A DNA stretch of 64,000 nt from PALSA-612 sp963776375 (lineage in GTDB: Bacteria > Actinomycetota > Thermoleophilia > Gaiellales > Gaiellaceae). The stretch is from the NCBI GenBank assembly GCA_963776375.1, contig CAVZMF010000010.1, positions 62,001-126,000 of the forward strand, in the 5' to 3' direction. Below the pieces are notes generated by a model, which saw only the letters and a program-made list of their open reading frames with translations, ran no database searches and was not told the origin of the DNA. How positions within the stretch are numbered: position 1 is the first letter of the stretch; the number at the start of each line of letters is the position of its first letter. This document shows positions 51,340 through 60,550 of the stretch, one piece after another. A program made the position numbers and the translations under genes.

Positions 51340-54300
51340 GTGGCGACCGCACCATCGCTGTACGACCCGACCGCCGAGCTCGATGCCTGCGGCATCGGCT
51401 TCGTCGCGGACGTTCGCGGCCGGGCCTCGCGCGAGATCCTCGACGCGCTGCTCGAGGGTCTCCGCCGCGTGAAGCACCGCGGCGCGGTGGCCGCCGACGG
51501 CAAGACGGGCGACGGCGCGGGCCTCCTGCTTCCGCTTCCGCCGGCACTGCTCCCCACCGGCGTCCGGGGCCTGGGCATGGTCTTCCTCCGCAACGAAGCG
51601 GATCGGTCAGTTCTTGCAACGCAGTGTTGCAAGGAGGGTCTGGAGGTGCTCGGGTGGCGGGAGGTGCCGGTCGATCCCGACGCGCTCGGGGCGGAGGCGC
51701 GGGCGAGCATGCCGGGGATCGAGCAGCTGCTGCTGGCCGCGCCGGGGCTCGATCCGGACGAGGCCGAGCGCCGTGCCTTCCGCGCCCGGAAGCGGGCCGA
51801 GCGGGAGATCGAGTCCTACATCGCGTCGCTTTCTTTCCGCACCGTCACCTACAAGGCACTCTGCGCGGCCGACCAGCTCGCGGGCTTCTACGCCGACCTG
51901 CGCGACCCGGCGGTCGAGATCCCCTTCGGCATCTTCCACCAGCGCTTCTCCACGAACACGACGCCGTCCTGGGAGCGCGCGCAGCCCTTCCGCGCGCTCT
52001 GCCACAACGGCGAGATCAACGCGATTCAGGGCAACGTGAACTGGATGCGTGCCCGCGAGGGCCGGCTCGGGTCGGACGACGACTCCCTGTACTCACCCGT
52101 CGTCGACCCGGCCGGCTCCGATTCCGCGATGCTGGACAACGTCCTCGAGCTGCTCGTCCGCGGCGGCCGGGACGTACGGCATGCGCTGACGATGCTCGTC
52201 CCGGAGGCGTGGGAGGGCAACGTCGAGCTCGACCCGGCCGTGCGCGACTTCTACCGCTACCACTCCGGTCTCTGCGAGCCCTGGGACGGACCGGCGGCGC
52301 TCGTGTTCACGGACGGGCGCGTCGTCGGCGCGACGCTCGACCGCAACGGCCTGCGGCCGCTCCGCTACGCGGTCGGCGGCGACCTCGTCGTCTGCGCGTC
52401 CGAGGCGGGCGTCATGGACCTCCCGGAGGGGCAGGTGCGCCGCGGCAAGCTCGGCCCCGGCGAGATGCTGGCCGTCGATCCCGAGCGGGGGCTCGAGGAG
52501 GACGCAGCGCTCAAGCGCCGGCTCGCCTCCCGCGCGCCGTACGGCGAGTGGCTCGAGCGGGGGCTCGAGCGCGGGTCCTGCGGGTCGCCCGTCGCCGTGC
52601 CGGACGACGACCTCACCGCGCGCCAGGCCGCCTTTGGGTACACGCAGGAGGACCTTCGCGCGATCATGCGCCCGACGGCGGCGCACGGGCACGAGCCGAC
52701 GTCGTCGATGGGGGACGACGCGGCGCTCACTCCTCTCGCCGGCCGCGCGCGATCGCTGTATGCGTTCTTCCGCCAGCGCTTCGCGCAGGTCACCAACCCG
52801 CCGATCGACCACCTCCGCGAGCGCTTCGTGTTCTCGCTGCGCACGCTGCTCGGCGGCCGCTCGCCCCTGCTCGTCGAGGGCCCGGAGGCGGCCCGCGGCA
52901 TCGAGCTGGAGAGCTTCTTCCTCTACCCGGACGCGTTCCCAGGGCTCGATGCCGAGCGGATCGACATCACCTTCGCGCCCGGCGAGGGGCTCGTGGCGGC
53001 CCTCGACCGCGTCGTCGCCGAGACGGAGGCGTCCGTGCTTGCCGGCCGCGGCATGCTGCTGCTCTCGGACGTGGCCGCCGGACCCGGGCGCGTGCCGATT
53101 CCGATGCTGCTCGCCGTCGGTGCCGTCCACGACCGGCTCGTCGCCGAGGAGCTGCGGACGTTCGCGACCCTCGTGGTCGAGAGCGACGAGCCGCGCGAGG
53201 TGCACCACCTCGCATGCCTGCTGGGCTACGGCGCCGAGGCGATCTGCCCGCGGCTCGCGCTTCAGACGGTGGCAGCCCTGGCCGACGCGGACAAGCTCGG
53301 CTCGGACCGGCCCTCGCCGGACGAGGCGCAGGCCCGCTTCCGCCGGGCGGCCGAGGACGGTGTCCTCAAGGTCATGTCCAAGATGGGCATCTCCGACGTC
53401 GCCAGCTACTGCGGCGCGCAGCTGTTCGACATCGTCGGCCTTGCGCCCGAGGTCGTCGAGCGCTGCTTCGAGGGCACGAGCTCGTCCGTCGGCGGCCTCG
53501 GCTTCGCCGAGCTGGAGCAGGATCTCCTCGAGCGGCACGCCCGTGCATGGTCGGACGGCGCGCGCCTCGAAAACCCCGGCTTCGTCAAGTTCCGCAAGGG
53601 CGGCGAGCGCCACGCGACCGACCCCGAGGTCGTCGAGGCGCTCCACGAGACGGCCGCCGCGCACGCGCTGCGCAAGGCCGTTCGCGACGAGGACACCGAG
53701 CGCTACGAGCGCTTCGCCGCGCTCGTCAACGGCCGCGAGCCGCTCGAGCTGCGGGACCTGCTCGAGCTCGTGCCGACCGGCGAGGCCGTGCCGCTCGACG
53801 AGGTCGAGCCCGCGGAGTCGATCGCGCGGCGCTTTTCCAGCGGGGCCATGTCCCACGGCTCCCTGTCTGCAGAGGCGCACGAGACGGTGGCGATCGCGTT
53901 CAACCGGCTGGGAGGACGGGCGAACTCCGGCGAGGGCGGCGAGGACCCGGCCCGCTTCCGCGACGAGCGCAGCTGCCGGATCAAGCAGGTCGCGTCGGGC
54001 CGCTTCGGGGTCACGCCCGAGTACGCCGCGTACGCCGACGAGCTGCAGATCAAGATCGCGCAGGGCTCGAAGCCCGGTGAGGGCGGCCAGCTTCCGGGCC
54101 ACAAGGTGACCGGCGAGATCGCCCGGCTGCGCCATACGCAGCCCGGCGTCGCGCTGATCTCGCCTCCGCCGCACCACGACATCTACTCGATCGAGGACCT
54201 CGCCCAGCTCGTCTTCGACCTGCGCCAGGTGAACCCCGACGCGGCCGTGTCGGTCAAGCTCGTCTCCGAGGCGGGCGTCGGGCTCGTCGCGGCCGGCTGC

Positions 54301-55714
54301 GTGAAAGCGCTCGCGGACGTCGTCCACATCGCAGGCGCCGACGGCGGCACCGGTGCCAGCCCGTTGTCGTCGATCAAGTACGCGGGCCTGCCCTGGGAGC
54401 TCGGGCTGGCCGAGACGCAGCAGACGCTCGTCGCGAACGGCCTCCGCGGACGCGTGCGCCTGCGGGCCGACGGCGGTTTCAAGACCGGCCGGGACGTGGT
54501 CGTCGCGGCGCTGCTCGGAGCCGACGAGGTGTCGTTCGGCACCGCTGTCCTGATCGCGCAGGGCTGCCTGATGGTGCGGTCGTGCCACCTGGACACGTGC
54601 CCGGTCGGCATCGCGACGCAGCGGCCCGACCTGCGTGCGAAGTTCGAGGCCACGCCCGAGCAGGTCATGGCCTATCTGCTCTTCGTCGCCGAGGAAGTAC
54701 GGCGGCTCCTGGCGACGCTCGGCTTCCGCTCCTTCGACGAGGCGGTCGGCGGCGTCGACTGCCTCGCCCGCGGGTCGCGCGGCGACGAGCGCGCGGCGCT
54801 GCTCGACCTCGCACCGCTGCTGGCCTCTCCCGGTGCCGGGCCTGTGCGCTACGCCGGCGAGCCTCAGCTACGCGCCGGCGGCGGCGAGCTCGGCGAGCGG
54901 CTCGCGGCCGAGGCGACACCCGCCCTCGAGGGGACGAGCATCATCGAGCCCGCGTACCCGATCTGCACGGACGACCGCGCCGTCGGCGCACGCCTCGGCG
55001 GCCTCGTCGGACGGCGGTTCGGCTCTGCCACGCCGCCGGGCCGCGTGCGGGCGCGGTTCGAGGGCTCCGCTGGGCAGAGCTTCGGCGCCTTCCTCGCCGC
55101 CGGCGTACAGCTCGAGCTCGTCGGCGAGGCGAACGACTACGTCGGCAAGGGCATGGGCGGCGGCCGCATCGTCGTGCGCCCGCCCGCCGGCGACGCGGGC
55201 GATCCTGTGCTGCTCGGCAACACCGTCCTCTACGGCGCCACCGGCGGCGAGCTCTTCTGCGCCGGCCGCGCCGGGGAGCGCTTCGCCGTGCGCAACTCGG
55301 GCGCGACCGCGGTCGTCGAGGGCGTCGGCGAGCACGCCTGCGAGTACATGACGAACGGCACCGTCGTCGTGCTCGGCGCCTTCGGCCGCAACGTCGGAGC
55401 CGGAATGAGCGGCGGCCAGATCTACGTCCACGACCCGGAGGGCGTCCTCGACCTGCGCATGAATGCCGACCTCGTCGTCTCCCAGGCCGGTCACGGCCGG
55501 CGAGGAGCTCCGGCGGCTACTCGAGCGCCACGTCCGCCACACGGGGTCAGACCGGGGTCAGACCCTGCTGGCCCGCTGGGACACGGCTGTTCGCGAGTTC
55601 CGCCACGTCGTCCCGAAGACCGACGTGGCCGCGGTCGAGGACGAGCACGAGGGCACGCTGCCGGGCGGCAAGCACGCGCAGCCGGAGGGCGAGGCCGCGG
55701 CGGCCGCCCCGTAG
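51340..55714 (+). CDS. gltB: Glutamate synthase large subunit, 3' frameshift
   Basis: Makes glutamate from glutamine and 2-oxoglutarate. The class II amidotransferase nucleophile is Cys17 in DACGIGFVADV; a central domain, the FMN domain (about 830-1200; GRFGVTPEYAAYADELQIKIAQGSKPGEGG), the 3Fe-4S cysteines in CLMVRSCHLDTCPVG (about 1077-1089) and the GXGXG C-terminal domain follow. One extra base near 55490 shifts the frame after LVVSQA; the true end VTAGEELRRLLERHVRHTGS ... FRHVVPKTDV stops at 55714. GAGAGGAGCC precedes GTG 51340. No gltD is adjacent. Confidence 0.93.
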
Positions 55715-55741
55715 TCTTCGAGCAGCCCAGGCGGACGGGGC

Positions 55742-55842
55742 CGCCGCGGAGCCGTGGCTTGGCCACGGCGCAGTTCGGGCGGCCGGAGACGCGCTTCGGA
55801 GGGGAAGGGGGCTCACGGGGGAAACCGGCTGTTTCCCCCGTG
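55742..55842. repeat. Composite repeat R4+R1, copy 2
   Basis: CCGCGGAGCCGTGGCTTGGC (R4) followed by GGGGAAGGGGGCTCACGGGG and arms CACGGGGGAAAC/GTTTCCCCCGTG (R1). It fills the gap between the convergent gltB and protease genes. Confidence 0.85.
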
Positions 55843-55843
55843 C

Positions 55844-56641
55844 TCAGCAGCTTCTGAGCTGCTCGCAGACTCGGGCGATCGGTACGGCGAAACTGAGCCC
55901 GCTGCCGAGGATGCCCGAGACGAGCACGCCGATCACGTGTCCCTTGCCGTCCAGTGCGGGGCCGCCCGAGTTGCCCGGATTCGCGGCCGCGTCCGTCTGG
56001 ATGAGCTTCTTGGTGACGCGGCTGACGATTCCGGTCGTGACCGTTCCGGAGAGGCCGTAAGGGCTGCCGACGAGCAGGACAGCGTCACCGGTGGCGGGGG
56101 GTGTCCGCAGCGGCTTCTGCCAGAGCGGCGCCGCGCCTGCGGGGTGTCCGTCGAGTCGGATCACGGCCAGGTCGTTCTTCGCGTCCTCGGCCACGATGTC
56201 GCCCTGCCACGACCCACCGCCTGCCCGCTGCAGGGTCACGAACCCACCGAGGTTGTCCTTGACGACGTGGCGCGCGGTGATCACGAAGCTCGAGCTGTCG
56301 TCCTGCCAGCCCACGAAGCCCGTGCCCAGCTCTCGGTCGGAGAGGACGGTGAACACGCTCTTCAGCACCCGCTTGGCGAGAGGCGCGAGGTTGCCCTGCT
56401 TCGTCTGCAACGCCTGGACGCGTGCTGCCGTCGAGCTGTCCTTGCCCTCGAGCGCGTTCAGCTGGTGCTGCAGCGTCGCAACCTGGGCGACGCGGGCATC
56501 GCGCTCGGCCTGTACGAGTGTCCGCTGGTGCTGGAACGTGTACCAGGTGAAGGCGAGCGCGCCGACGCCTACGACCAGCACGCCGACCATCGCCAGCTTG
56601 AGTCCAGGTGACGCGGAAGAGCGATCGTCCCAGTCGGACAT
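55844..56641 (-). CDS. Membrane-anchored trypsin-like (HtrA-type) serine protease
   Basis: A 265-residue protein with one N-terminal membrane helix (about 15-34), a short coiled coil (about 40-75) and a trypsin-like domain. The triad is His in FVITARHVV, Asp in AKNDLAVIRLD and Ser in TDAAANPGNSGGPAL. There is no PDZ domain, unlike full HtrA. ATG 56641 is chosen; upstream in-frame codons lack support. It probably acts outside the membrane in protein quality control, but its substrate is unknown. Confidence 0.88.
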   Translation of the reverse strand: MSDWDDRSSASPGLKLAMVGVLVVGVGALAFTWYTFQHQRTLVQAERDARVAQVATLQHQLNALEGKDSSTAARVQALQTKQGNLAPLAKRVLKSVFTVLSDRELGTGFVGWQDDSSSFVITARHVVKDNLGGFVTLQRAGGGSWQGDIVAEDAKNDLAVIRLDGHPAGAAPLWQKPLRTPPATGDAVLLVGSPYGLSGTVTTGIVSRVTKKLIQTDAAANPGNSGGPALDGKGHVIGVLVSGILGSGLSFAVPIARVCEQLRSC

Positions 56642-56790
56642 GCCCCAGGTATCGGCACGGATGGTGGCGTTCTGCACCTGCTAAGGTGCCCAGGCGATGT
56701 CGCGACGCGGTTGACACCTGAGATCCCGCGCGCCGCCCGGGTTCCCGGGCGTGCCGCTCGTGTCCACCGGTCGATTCAGAGGAGCATCGC

Positions 56791-57594
56791 ATGTCAGCCG
56801 TCGAAGTACACAACCTGCGCAAGGAGTTCCGCCGCGGCGGCATGGGCCGTAAGGGCCGGCGCACGACCGCGCTGGACGGCGTCAGTTTCGAGATCGGCCG
56901 CGGCGAGTGCGTCTCGATCCTCGGCCGCAACGGCTCCGGCAAGTCGACACTGGTCCGGATCCTCTCGACGCTGATCCTCCCGGACGGCGGCGAAGCGCGC
57001 CTGTTCGGCCACGACGTGGTCGCCGAGGGCGCGGCCGTGCGCCGCTTCGTCAACCGTGTCTCGGTCGAGGCCTCCTTCTTCAAGAAGATGTCCCCGGTCG
57101 AGAACCTCTCCTACGCCGCGCGCTTCTACGGGCTCGGCCTGCACGAGACGCGCGTGCGCATCCCCGAGATCCTCGACCGGGTCGGCTTCCCCAGCTCGCG
57201 TCGCGACGCGCGCATGGAGCAGCTCTCGCGCGGTACCCAGCAGAAGGTGGCGCTGGCGCGCGCGCTCTTGACCTCTCCCGTGATCCTGCTCCTCGACGAG
57301 CCGACGACGGGGCTCGACCCGCGCTCGAAGCTCGAGGTGCAGGGCTTCGTCCGCGACATCCGCGAGGCCCACGACACGACGATCCTGCTCTGCACCCACG
57401 ACATGCGCGAAGCCGAGATCCTCTCGGACCGCATCGGCATCCTCGAGCGCGGGCGGCTCCTGCACCTCGCGCCCGTGGGCGAGCTGCTGGCGAGGTTCGA
57501 TTCCGAGTCGGTCGAGGACGTGTTCCTCGCCGCGACCGGGGTTTCGTTCGAGGACGAGTGGGACGCGTCCGAGCGACAGGAGGTGACGAAGTGA
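56791..57594 (+). CDS. ABC exporter ATPase
   Basis: A 267-residue ATPase with Walker A GRNGSGKSTLVRIL, Q-loop region, signature LSRGTQQKVALARALL, Walker B VILLLDEPTTGLD and the H-loop CTHDMREAE. The order LSRGTQQ instead of LSGGQ is common in ABC-2 exporters. GAGGAGC precedes the ATG. The next gene is its permease, overlapping by 4 nt, and a GNAT gene follows, also overlapping. Confidence 0.92.
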   Translation: MSAVEVHNLRKEFRRGGMGRKGRRTTALDGVSFEIGRGECVSILGRNGSGKSTLVRILSTLILPDGGEARLFGHDVVAEGAAVRRFVNRVSVEASFFKKMSPVENLSYAARFYGLGLHETRVRIPEILDRVGFPSSRRDARMEQLSRGTQQKVALARALLTSPVILLLDEPTTGLDPRSKLEVQGFVRDIREAHDTTILLCTHDMREAEILSDRIGILERGRLLHLAPVGELLARFDSESVEDVFLAATGVSFEDEWDASERQEVTK

Positions 57595-58424
57595 CGCGAG
57601 CGACGCTGGCGCTCCGACACGAGCTGATCGGCCTGCTCGGCGTGGTCGAGCGCAACTGGTACCTGGTCAAGCGCTACGCCGTCTGGGAGCTGACCTGGTT
57701 CGTCTGGACGGTCGCGAACACGTTGACGATCGTCTTCATCGCCAAAGGCATCGAGGCCTCCGGGGGCACGCTCGACGTCGAGCGTGAGACGACCGTGTTG
57801 CTGATCGGCGCGGTCATCTGGTCGTACCTCGGGATCCTCTTCGAGATCCTGACGCAGACGGTCGGGTGGGAGCGCTGGGAGGGGACGATCGAGTACACGT
57901 TCATGGCGCCGCTCTCGCGCGCCGTGCACCTGCTCGGGATGGGCATGTTCGCCGTGATCTACGGCCTCTTGCGCACGGCGCTCCTGTTCATCGTCGTGGC
58001 GTCGTTCTTCACGCTCGACCTCGGCCAGGCCGACTACTGGGCCGCGTTCGTCGTGCTCGTGATCGCGTCGATCTCGTTCCTCGGCGTGGGTGTCATGACC
58101 GCGGTCTTTCCGCTGATCTCGCCGGAGAAGGGCACGCAGCTCGGCTTCATCGCCCAGGGCATGCTGCTCGTCGTCTCGGGCGTCTACTACAGCGTGAGCG
58201 TCCTGCCGGACTGGATGCAGGTGCTCGCGAAGATCTCGCCGGCCACGTACGCGCTGCGCGGGATCCGGAGCGCGATCCTCGACGGCGCGGGCGTCGGCGA
58301 CCTGTGGGGCGACATCTGGCCGCTGCTCGTGATCGGCGCCGTCTCGATCCCGCTCGGGTTCCTCGTCTTCAACCGCGGCGAGATCTACGCCAAGCGCCAC
58401 GGCATGCTCAAGCGCTCCGGATGA
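57591..58424 (+). CDS. ABC-2 exporter permease
   Basis: A 277-residue polytopic protein of the ABC-2 type, with about six helices and the core WLVKRYAVWELTWFVWTVANTL-like start, WERWEGTIEYTFMAPLSR, GVMTAVFPLISPEKGTQ and a C-terminal NRGEIYAKRHGMLKRSG. CAGGAGGTGACGAA precedes GTG 57591, which overlaps the ATPase stop; its TGA overlaps the GNAT ATG. Substrate unknown. Confidence 0.9.
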   Translation: MTRATLALRHELIGLLGVVERNWYLVKRYAVWELTWFVWTVANTLTIVFIAKGIEASGGTLDVERETTVLLIGAVIWSYLGILFEILTQTVGWERWEGTIEYTFMAPLSRAVHLLGMGMFAVIYGLLRTALLFIVVASFFTLDLGQADYWAAFVVLVIASISFLGVGVMTAVFPLISPEKGTQLGFIAQGMLLVVSGVYYSVSVLPDWMQVLAKISPATYALRGIRSAILDGAGVGDLWGDIWPLLVIGAVSIPLGFLVFNRGEIYAKRHGMLKRSG

Positions 58425-59299
58425 TCCGCCGGGCCGAGACCCGGGCCGACTTCGCCGCGCACGCGGCGACGTGGAACGAGATCTGGCAGCTCGAGCCGAT
58501 CTCGGTCGAGTTCGTGCTCGAGCGCGTGAGCCGCGAACCGGAACGGCTGTACCTGCTCGCCGAGGACGGGGGGCGCGTCGTCGGCACCGGCGTCGTCGGC
58601 CGGTCGTCCCGCCGCTACCACCGCCCGGCCATGGTCGCCGTCCGTCCCGAGTGGCGGCGGCGCGGCGTCGGCAGCGAGCTGCTCGCACGTTGCCTCGGCC
58701 ACGCAGAGTCGTTGCACGCTGTCGCGGCGATCGGCAGCGTCCGCGAGGACGACACCGAATCGCTTCGATTTCTCGAGCGGCGCGGATACGCCGTCACCGA
58801 CCGCGTCGTCCTGGTCGAGCTCGCGCTCCAACCCGGAGTTAGGTCGCCGCGGCCCCCGGATGGCATCGACATCGTCGAGCTCGACGAGGGCCTGCTCCGC
58901 GAGGCGTACGAGGTCTTTCGTGAGGGCGCCGAGGATATTCCGTCGAGCGACGAGACCGGTGAGGTGAGTCCGTTCGACGAGTGGGTGCTCCAGCTCCGCA
59001 CGCATCCGCTTACGCTCGTCGCTCTCGACGCCGGCCGCGTCGTCGGCTACGCCGATCTCGAGCTGCGCAACGCGGAGGAGCGCTTGCTCGAGAACAACCT
59101 GACCAGCGTGCGGCGCAGCCACCGGCGCCGTGGCATCGCCGAGGCGCTCAAGCGCACGCAGATCGCATGGGCCGCAGCCAACGGCTTCCGCCGGGTCACC
59201 ACCGGCAGCCACGAGGCCAACGAGCCGATGCGCCGGCTGAACGAGAAGCTCGGGTACCGGGAGCTGCCTGCGCTGCTCGACGTCACCCGCCCGCTCTAG
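58421..59299 (+). CDS. Tandem GNAT acetyltransferase
   Basis: A 292-residue protein with two GNAT domains. The first (about 1-140) has the acetyl-CoA loop VRPEWRRRGVGSELL, the second (about 150-290) VRRSHRRRGIAEALKR and a closing NEPMRRLNEKLGYRE. It is coupled to the exporter genes, so it may modify the exported compound, a toxic drug or an unrelated amine. The TAG shares CTAG with the convergent HxlR stop. Confidence 0.88.
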   Translation: MIRRAETRADFAAHAATWNEIWQLEPISVEFVLERVSREPERLYLLAEDGGRVVGTGVVGRSSRRYHRPAMVAVRPEWRRRGVGSELLARCLGHAESLHAVAAIGSVREDDTESLRFLERRGYAVTDRVVLVELALQPGVRSPRPPDGIDIVELDEGLLREAYEVFREGAEDIPSSDETGEVSPFDEWVLQLRTHPLTLVALDAGRVVGYADLELRNAEERLLENNLTSVRRSHRRRGIAEALKRTQIAWAAANGFRRVTTGSHEANEPMRRLNEKLGYRELPALLDVTRPL

Positions 59300-59814
59300 A
59301 GCCGCCGGGCGGCGGTCGCGATCGACCGGGCGGCCGGTGTGAGCTCGTAGACGACGGCCGGCGGGTAGTCGTCCGTCACCGTCCGCCGCACGAGCCCTGC
59401 CGACCGCAGGTCCTTGAGCGCAAGGGTCAGGGCGCGCGGGCTCGCCTCGGGCAGCGCTGCACGGAGCCCCGAGAAGCGCCGCGGCTCGTCGAGCGCGGCC
59501 AGCACCGGCAGCGACCACTTCTTGAGCCCGACCTCCTCGTGGCCGCGCAGCGCCTCGAGCAGCCGCTGCGCGGACGGCCCGAGCCCCCGGGCGCGCTCGG
59601 TGAACACGTACTCGGGGCGAAGGGGGTGGCCGTAGCCGGGGTTCCGGGCGACGAGGCCGTCGGCCTCGAGCGCGCGCAGCGTCCGGCGGAGCGACTCGCC
59701 GCTGACGCCGAGCCCTCCGCTCAGCGTCGCGAACCGGCTCCCGCGCGTCCGCTCGATCTCGGCCAGGACAGGGAGCGTCCAGCGATGGTGGCAGAGATCG
59801 ACGAGACTTGACAT
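59296..59814 (-). CDS. Tandem HxlR-type winged-helix regulator
   Basis: A 172-residue protein with two HxlR-like winged helices. The first spans about 1-80 (CHHRWTLPVLAEIERTRGSRF, ESLRRTLRALEADGLVARNP), the second about 95-165 (KKWSLPVLAALDEPRRFSGLR, ALTLALKDLRSAGLVRRTV). HxlR proteins normally have one domain and dimerise, so this looks like a covalent dimer. It is divergent from the VOC gene across an AT-rich 50-nt gap and probably controls it. Confidence 0.85.
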   Translation of the reverse strand: MSSLVDLCHHRWTLPVLAEIERTRGSRFATLSGGLGVSGESLRRTLRALEADGLVARNPGYGHPLRPEYVFTERARGLGPSAQRLLEALRGHEEVGLKKWSLPVLAALDEPRRFSGLRAALPEASPRALTLALKDLRSAGLVRRTVTDDYPPAVVYELTPAARSIATAARRL

Positions 59815-59864
59815 GGATATGTACGTAGTATAAAAACGTGCATCTGACGACGGAAGGAGGCGTG
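59815..59864. promoter_or_regulatory. Divergent promoter region, HxlR and VOC genes
   Basis: The AT-rich TACGTAGTATAAAAACG holds TATACT for the minus strand and TAGTAT/TATAAA for the plus strand. ATGTACG and CGTGCAT form an imperfect inverted repeat that could bind the HxlR protein. Confidence 0.5.
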
Positions 59865-60236
59865 ATGGGAGCGATCGACTGGGCGGGGGAATCGACGGCG
59901 GCGCTCGAGGTCAGCGACTACGACCGCTCGCTCGCGTGGTACCGGGATGTGCTCGGCTGGAAGGTCGTCTTCGAGCTGGCGGAGTGGAAGTGGGCACAGC
60001 TCCAGTCCCCCGTCAAGGGCCTGCTGGTCGGCATCGGCCAGTCGGAGCAGGTGAAGGAGGGCGGCGGCGCGACGCTCACGTTCACCGTCTCCGACATCGA
60101 CGCGGCCCGCGGCTACCTCGAGGAGCAGGGCGTGAGATTCGACGGAGACACGCACCAGGTCGAGGACATGGTGCGGCTCGCGACCTTCTACGACCCGGAC
60201 GGCAACGCGCTCATGCTGGCGCAGCAGCTGAAGTGA
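59865..60236 (+). CDS. VOC superfamily (glyoxalase/bleomycin-resistance-like) protein
   Basis: A 123-residue single-unit VOC protein: STAALEVSDYDRSLAWYRDVLGWKVVFE, then TLTFTVSDIDAARGYLEEQG and the final ATFYDPDGNALMLAQ with the metal-site Glu replaced by Ala. These proteins are diverse (isomerase, dioxygenase, resistance). GGAAGGAGG lies 5 nt before ATG 59865. It overlaps the YciI remnant, and the divergent HxlR regulator probably controls it. Confidence 0.85.
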   Translation: MGAIDWAGESTAALEVSDYDRSLAWYRDVLGWKVVFELAEWKWAQLQSPVKGLLVGIGQSEQVKEGGGATLTFTVSDIDAARGYLEEQGVRFDGDTHQVEDMVRLATFYDPDGNALMLAQQLK

Positions 60237-60445
60237 TCGAACTCGAGCCGCACACCGTCGTCCTCCTGCGCGTTCCTGCAGTCGCTCTACGACCGCGGCC
60301 TGCCGCTCGCCTCCGGGCCGCTCGGCGACACCGACAGGCTCGCCGTATCGCATCGAACGATCCCTCGGTCCGGGCGGGGCGGCTGGAGCCGGTCGCCTTC
60401 ACCTGGATGGCCAGGTCGGCGGTGTCGTTCGGCGCCGGGACGTAG
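60233..60445 (+). pseudogene. YciI-like gene remnant
   Basis: Starts GTG overlapping the VOC stop and encodes IELEPHTVVLLR, then in other frames FLQSLYDRGLPLASGPLGDTDR and RIASNDPSVRAGRLEPVAFTWM, recognisable parts of a YCII-domain protein (normally about 95 residues). It is shorter than expected with at least one frame change and a missing middle. Partner of the VOC gene originally; a sequence error could account for part of it. Confidence 0.6.
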
Positions 60446-60487
60446 CCCTTCCCACCGGCTCGCCGTGTAGACTACGGGTAGATGTTT

Positions 60488-60535
60488 GAGGCGACGTGGC
60501 CTCGGGCGGCTTCCGCCCGGGGCTTTCGTTTTTTC
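60488..60535 (+). promoter_or_regulatory. glnA leader RNA: antiterminator/terminator switch
   Basis: GAGGC-GACGTG-GCCTC (60488-60503) forms a hexaloop hairpin; its GCCTC also begins the terminator GCCTCGGGCGG-CTT-CCGCCCGGGGC (60499-60523), followed by TTTCGTTTTTTC. The glnA ribosome site comes 3 nt later. Outer stem, U-G pair and overlap are identical to the glnK leader, while the inner 6 bp are replaced by compensated pairs. TAGACT at 60468 is a possible -10. Confidence 0.78.
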
Positions 60536-60550
60536 TGGAAGGAGGATCTG

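Noticed and set aside
55543..55564. Tandem 11-bp repeat GGGGTCAGACC near the gltB 3' end as a frameshifting duplication
   Set aside because: The frame VTAGEELRR ... FRHVVPKTDV runs through it with a length that fits the family, so it need not be a defect. The real break is upstream near 55490.
60457..60487. A first hexaloop hairpin in the glnA leader, to complete an ANTAR-type pair
   Set aside because: The only pairing (CCGTG/TACGG) overlaps the putative -10 box and has a 5-nt loop. The glnA leader therefore has just one convincing hexaloop.
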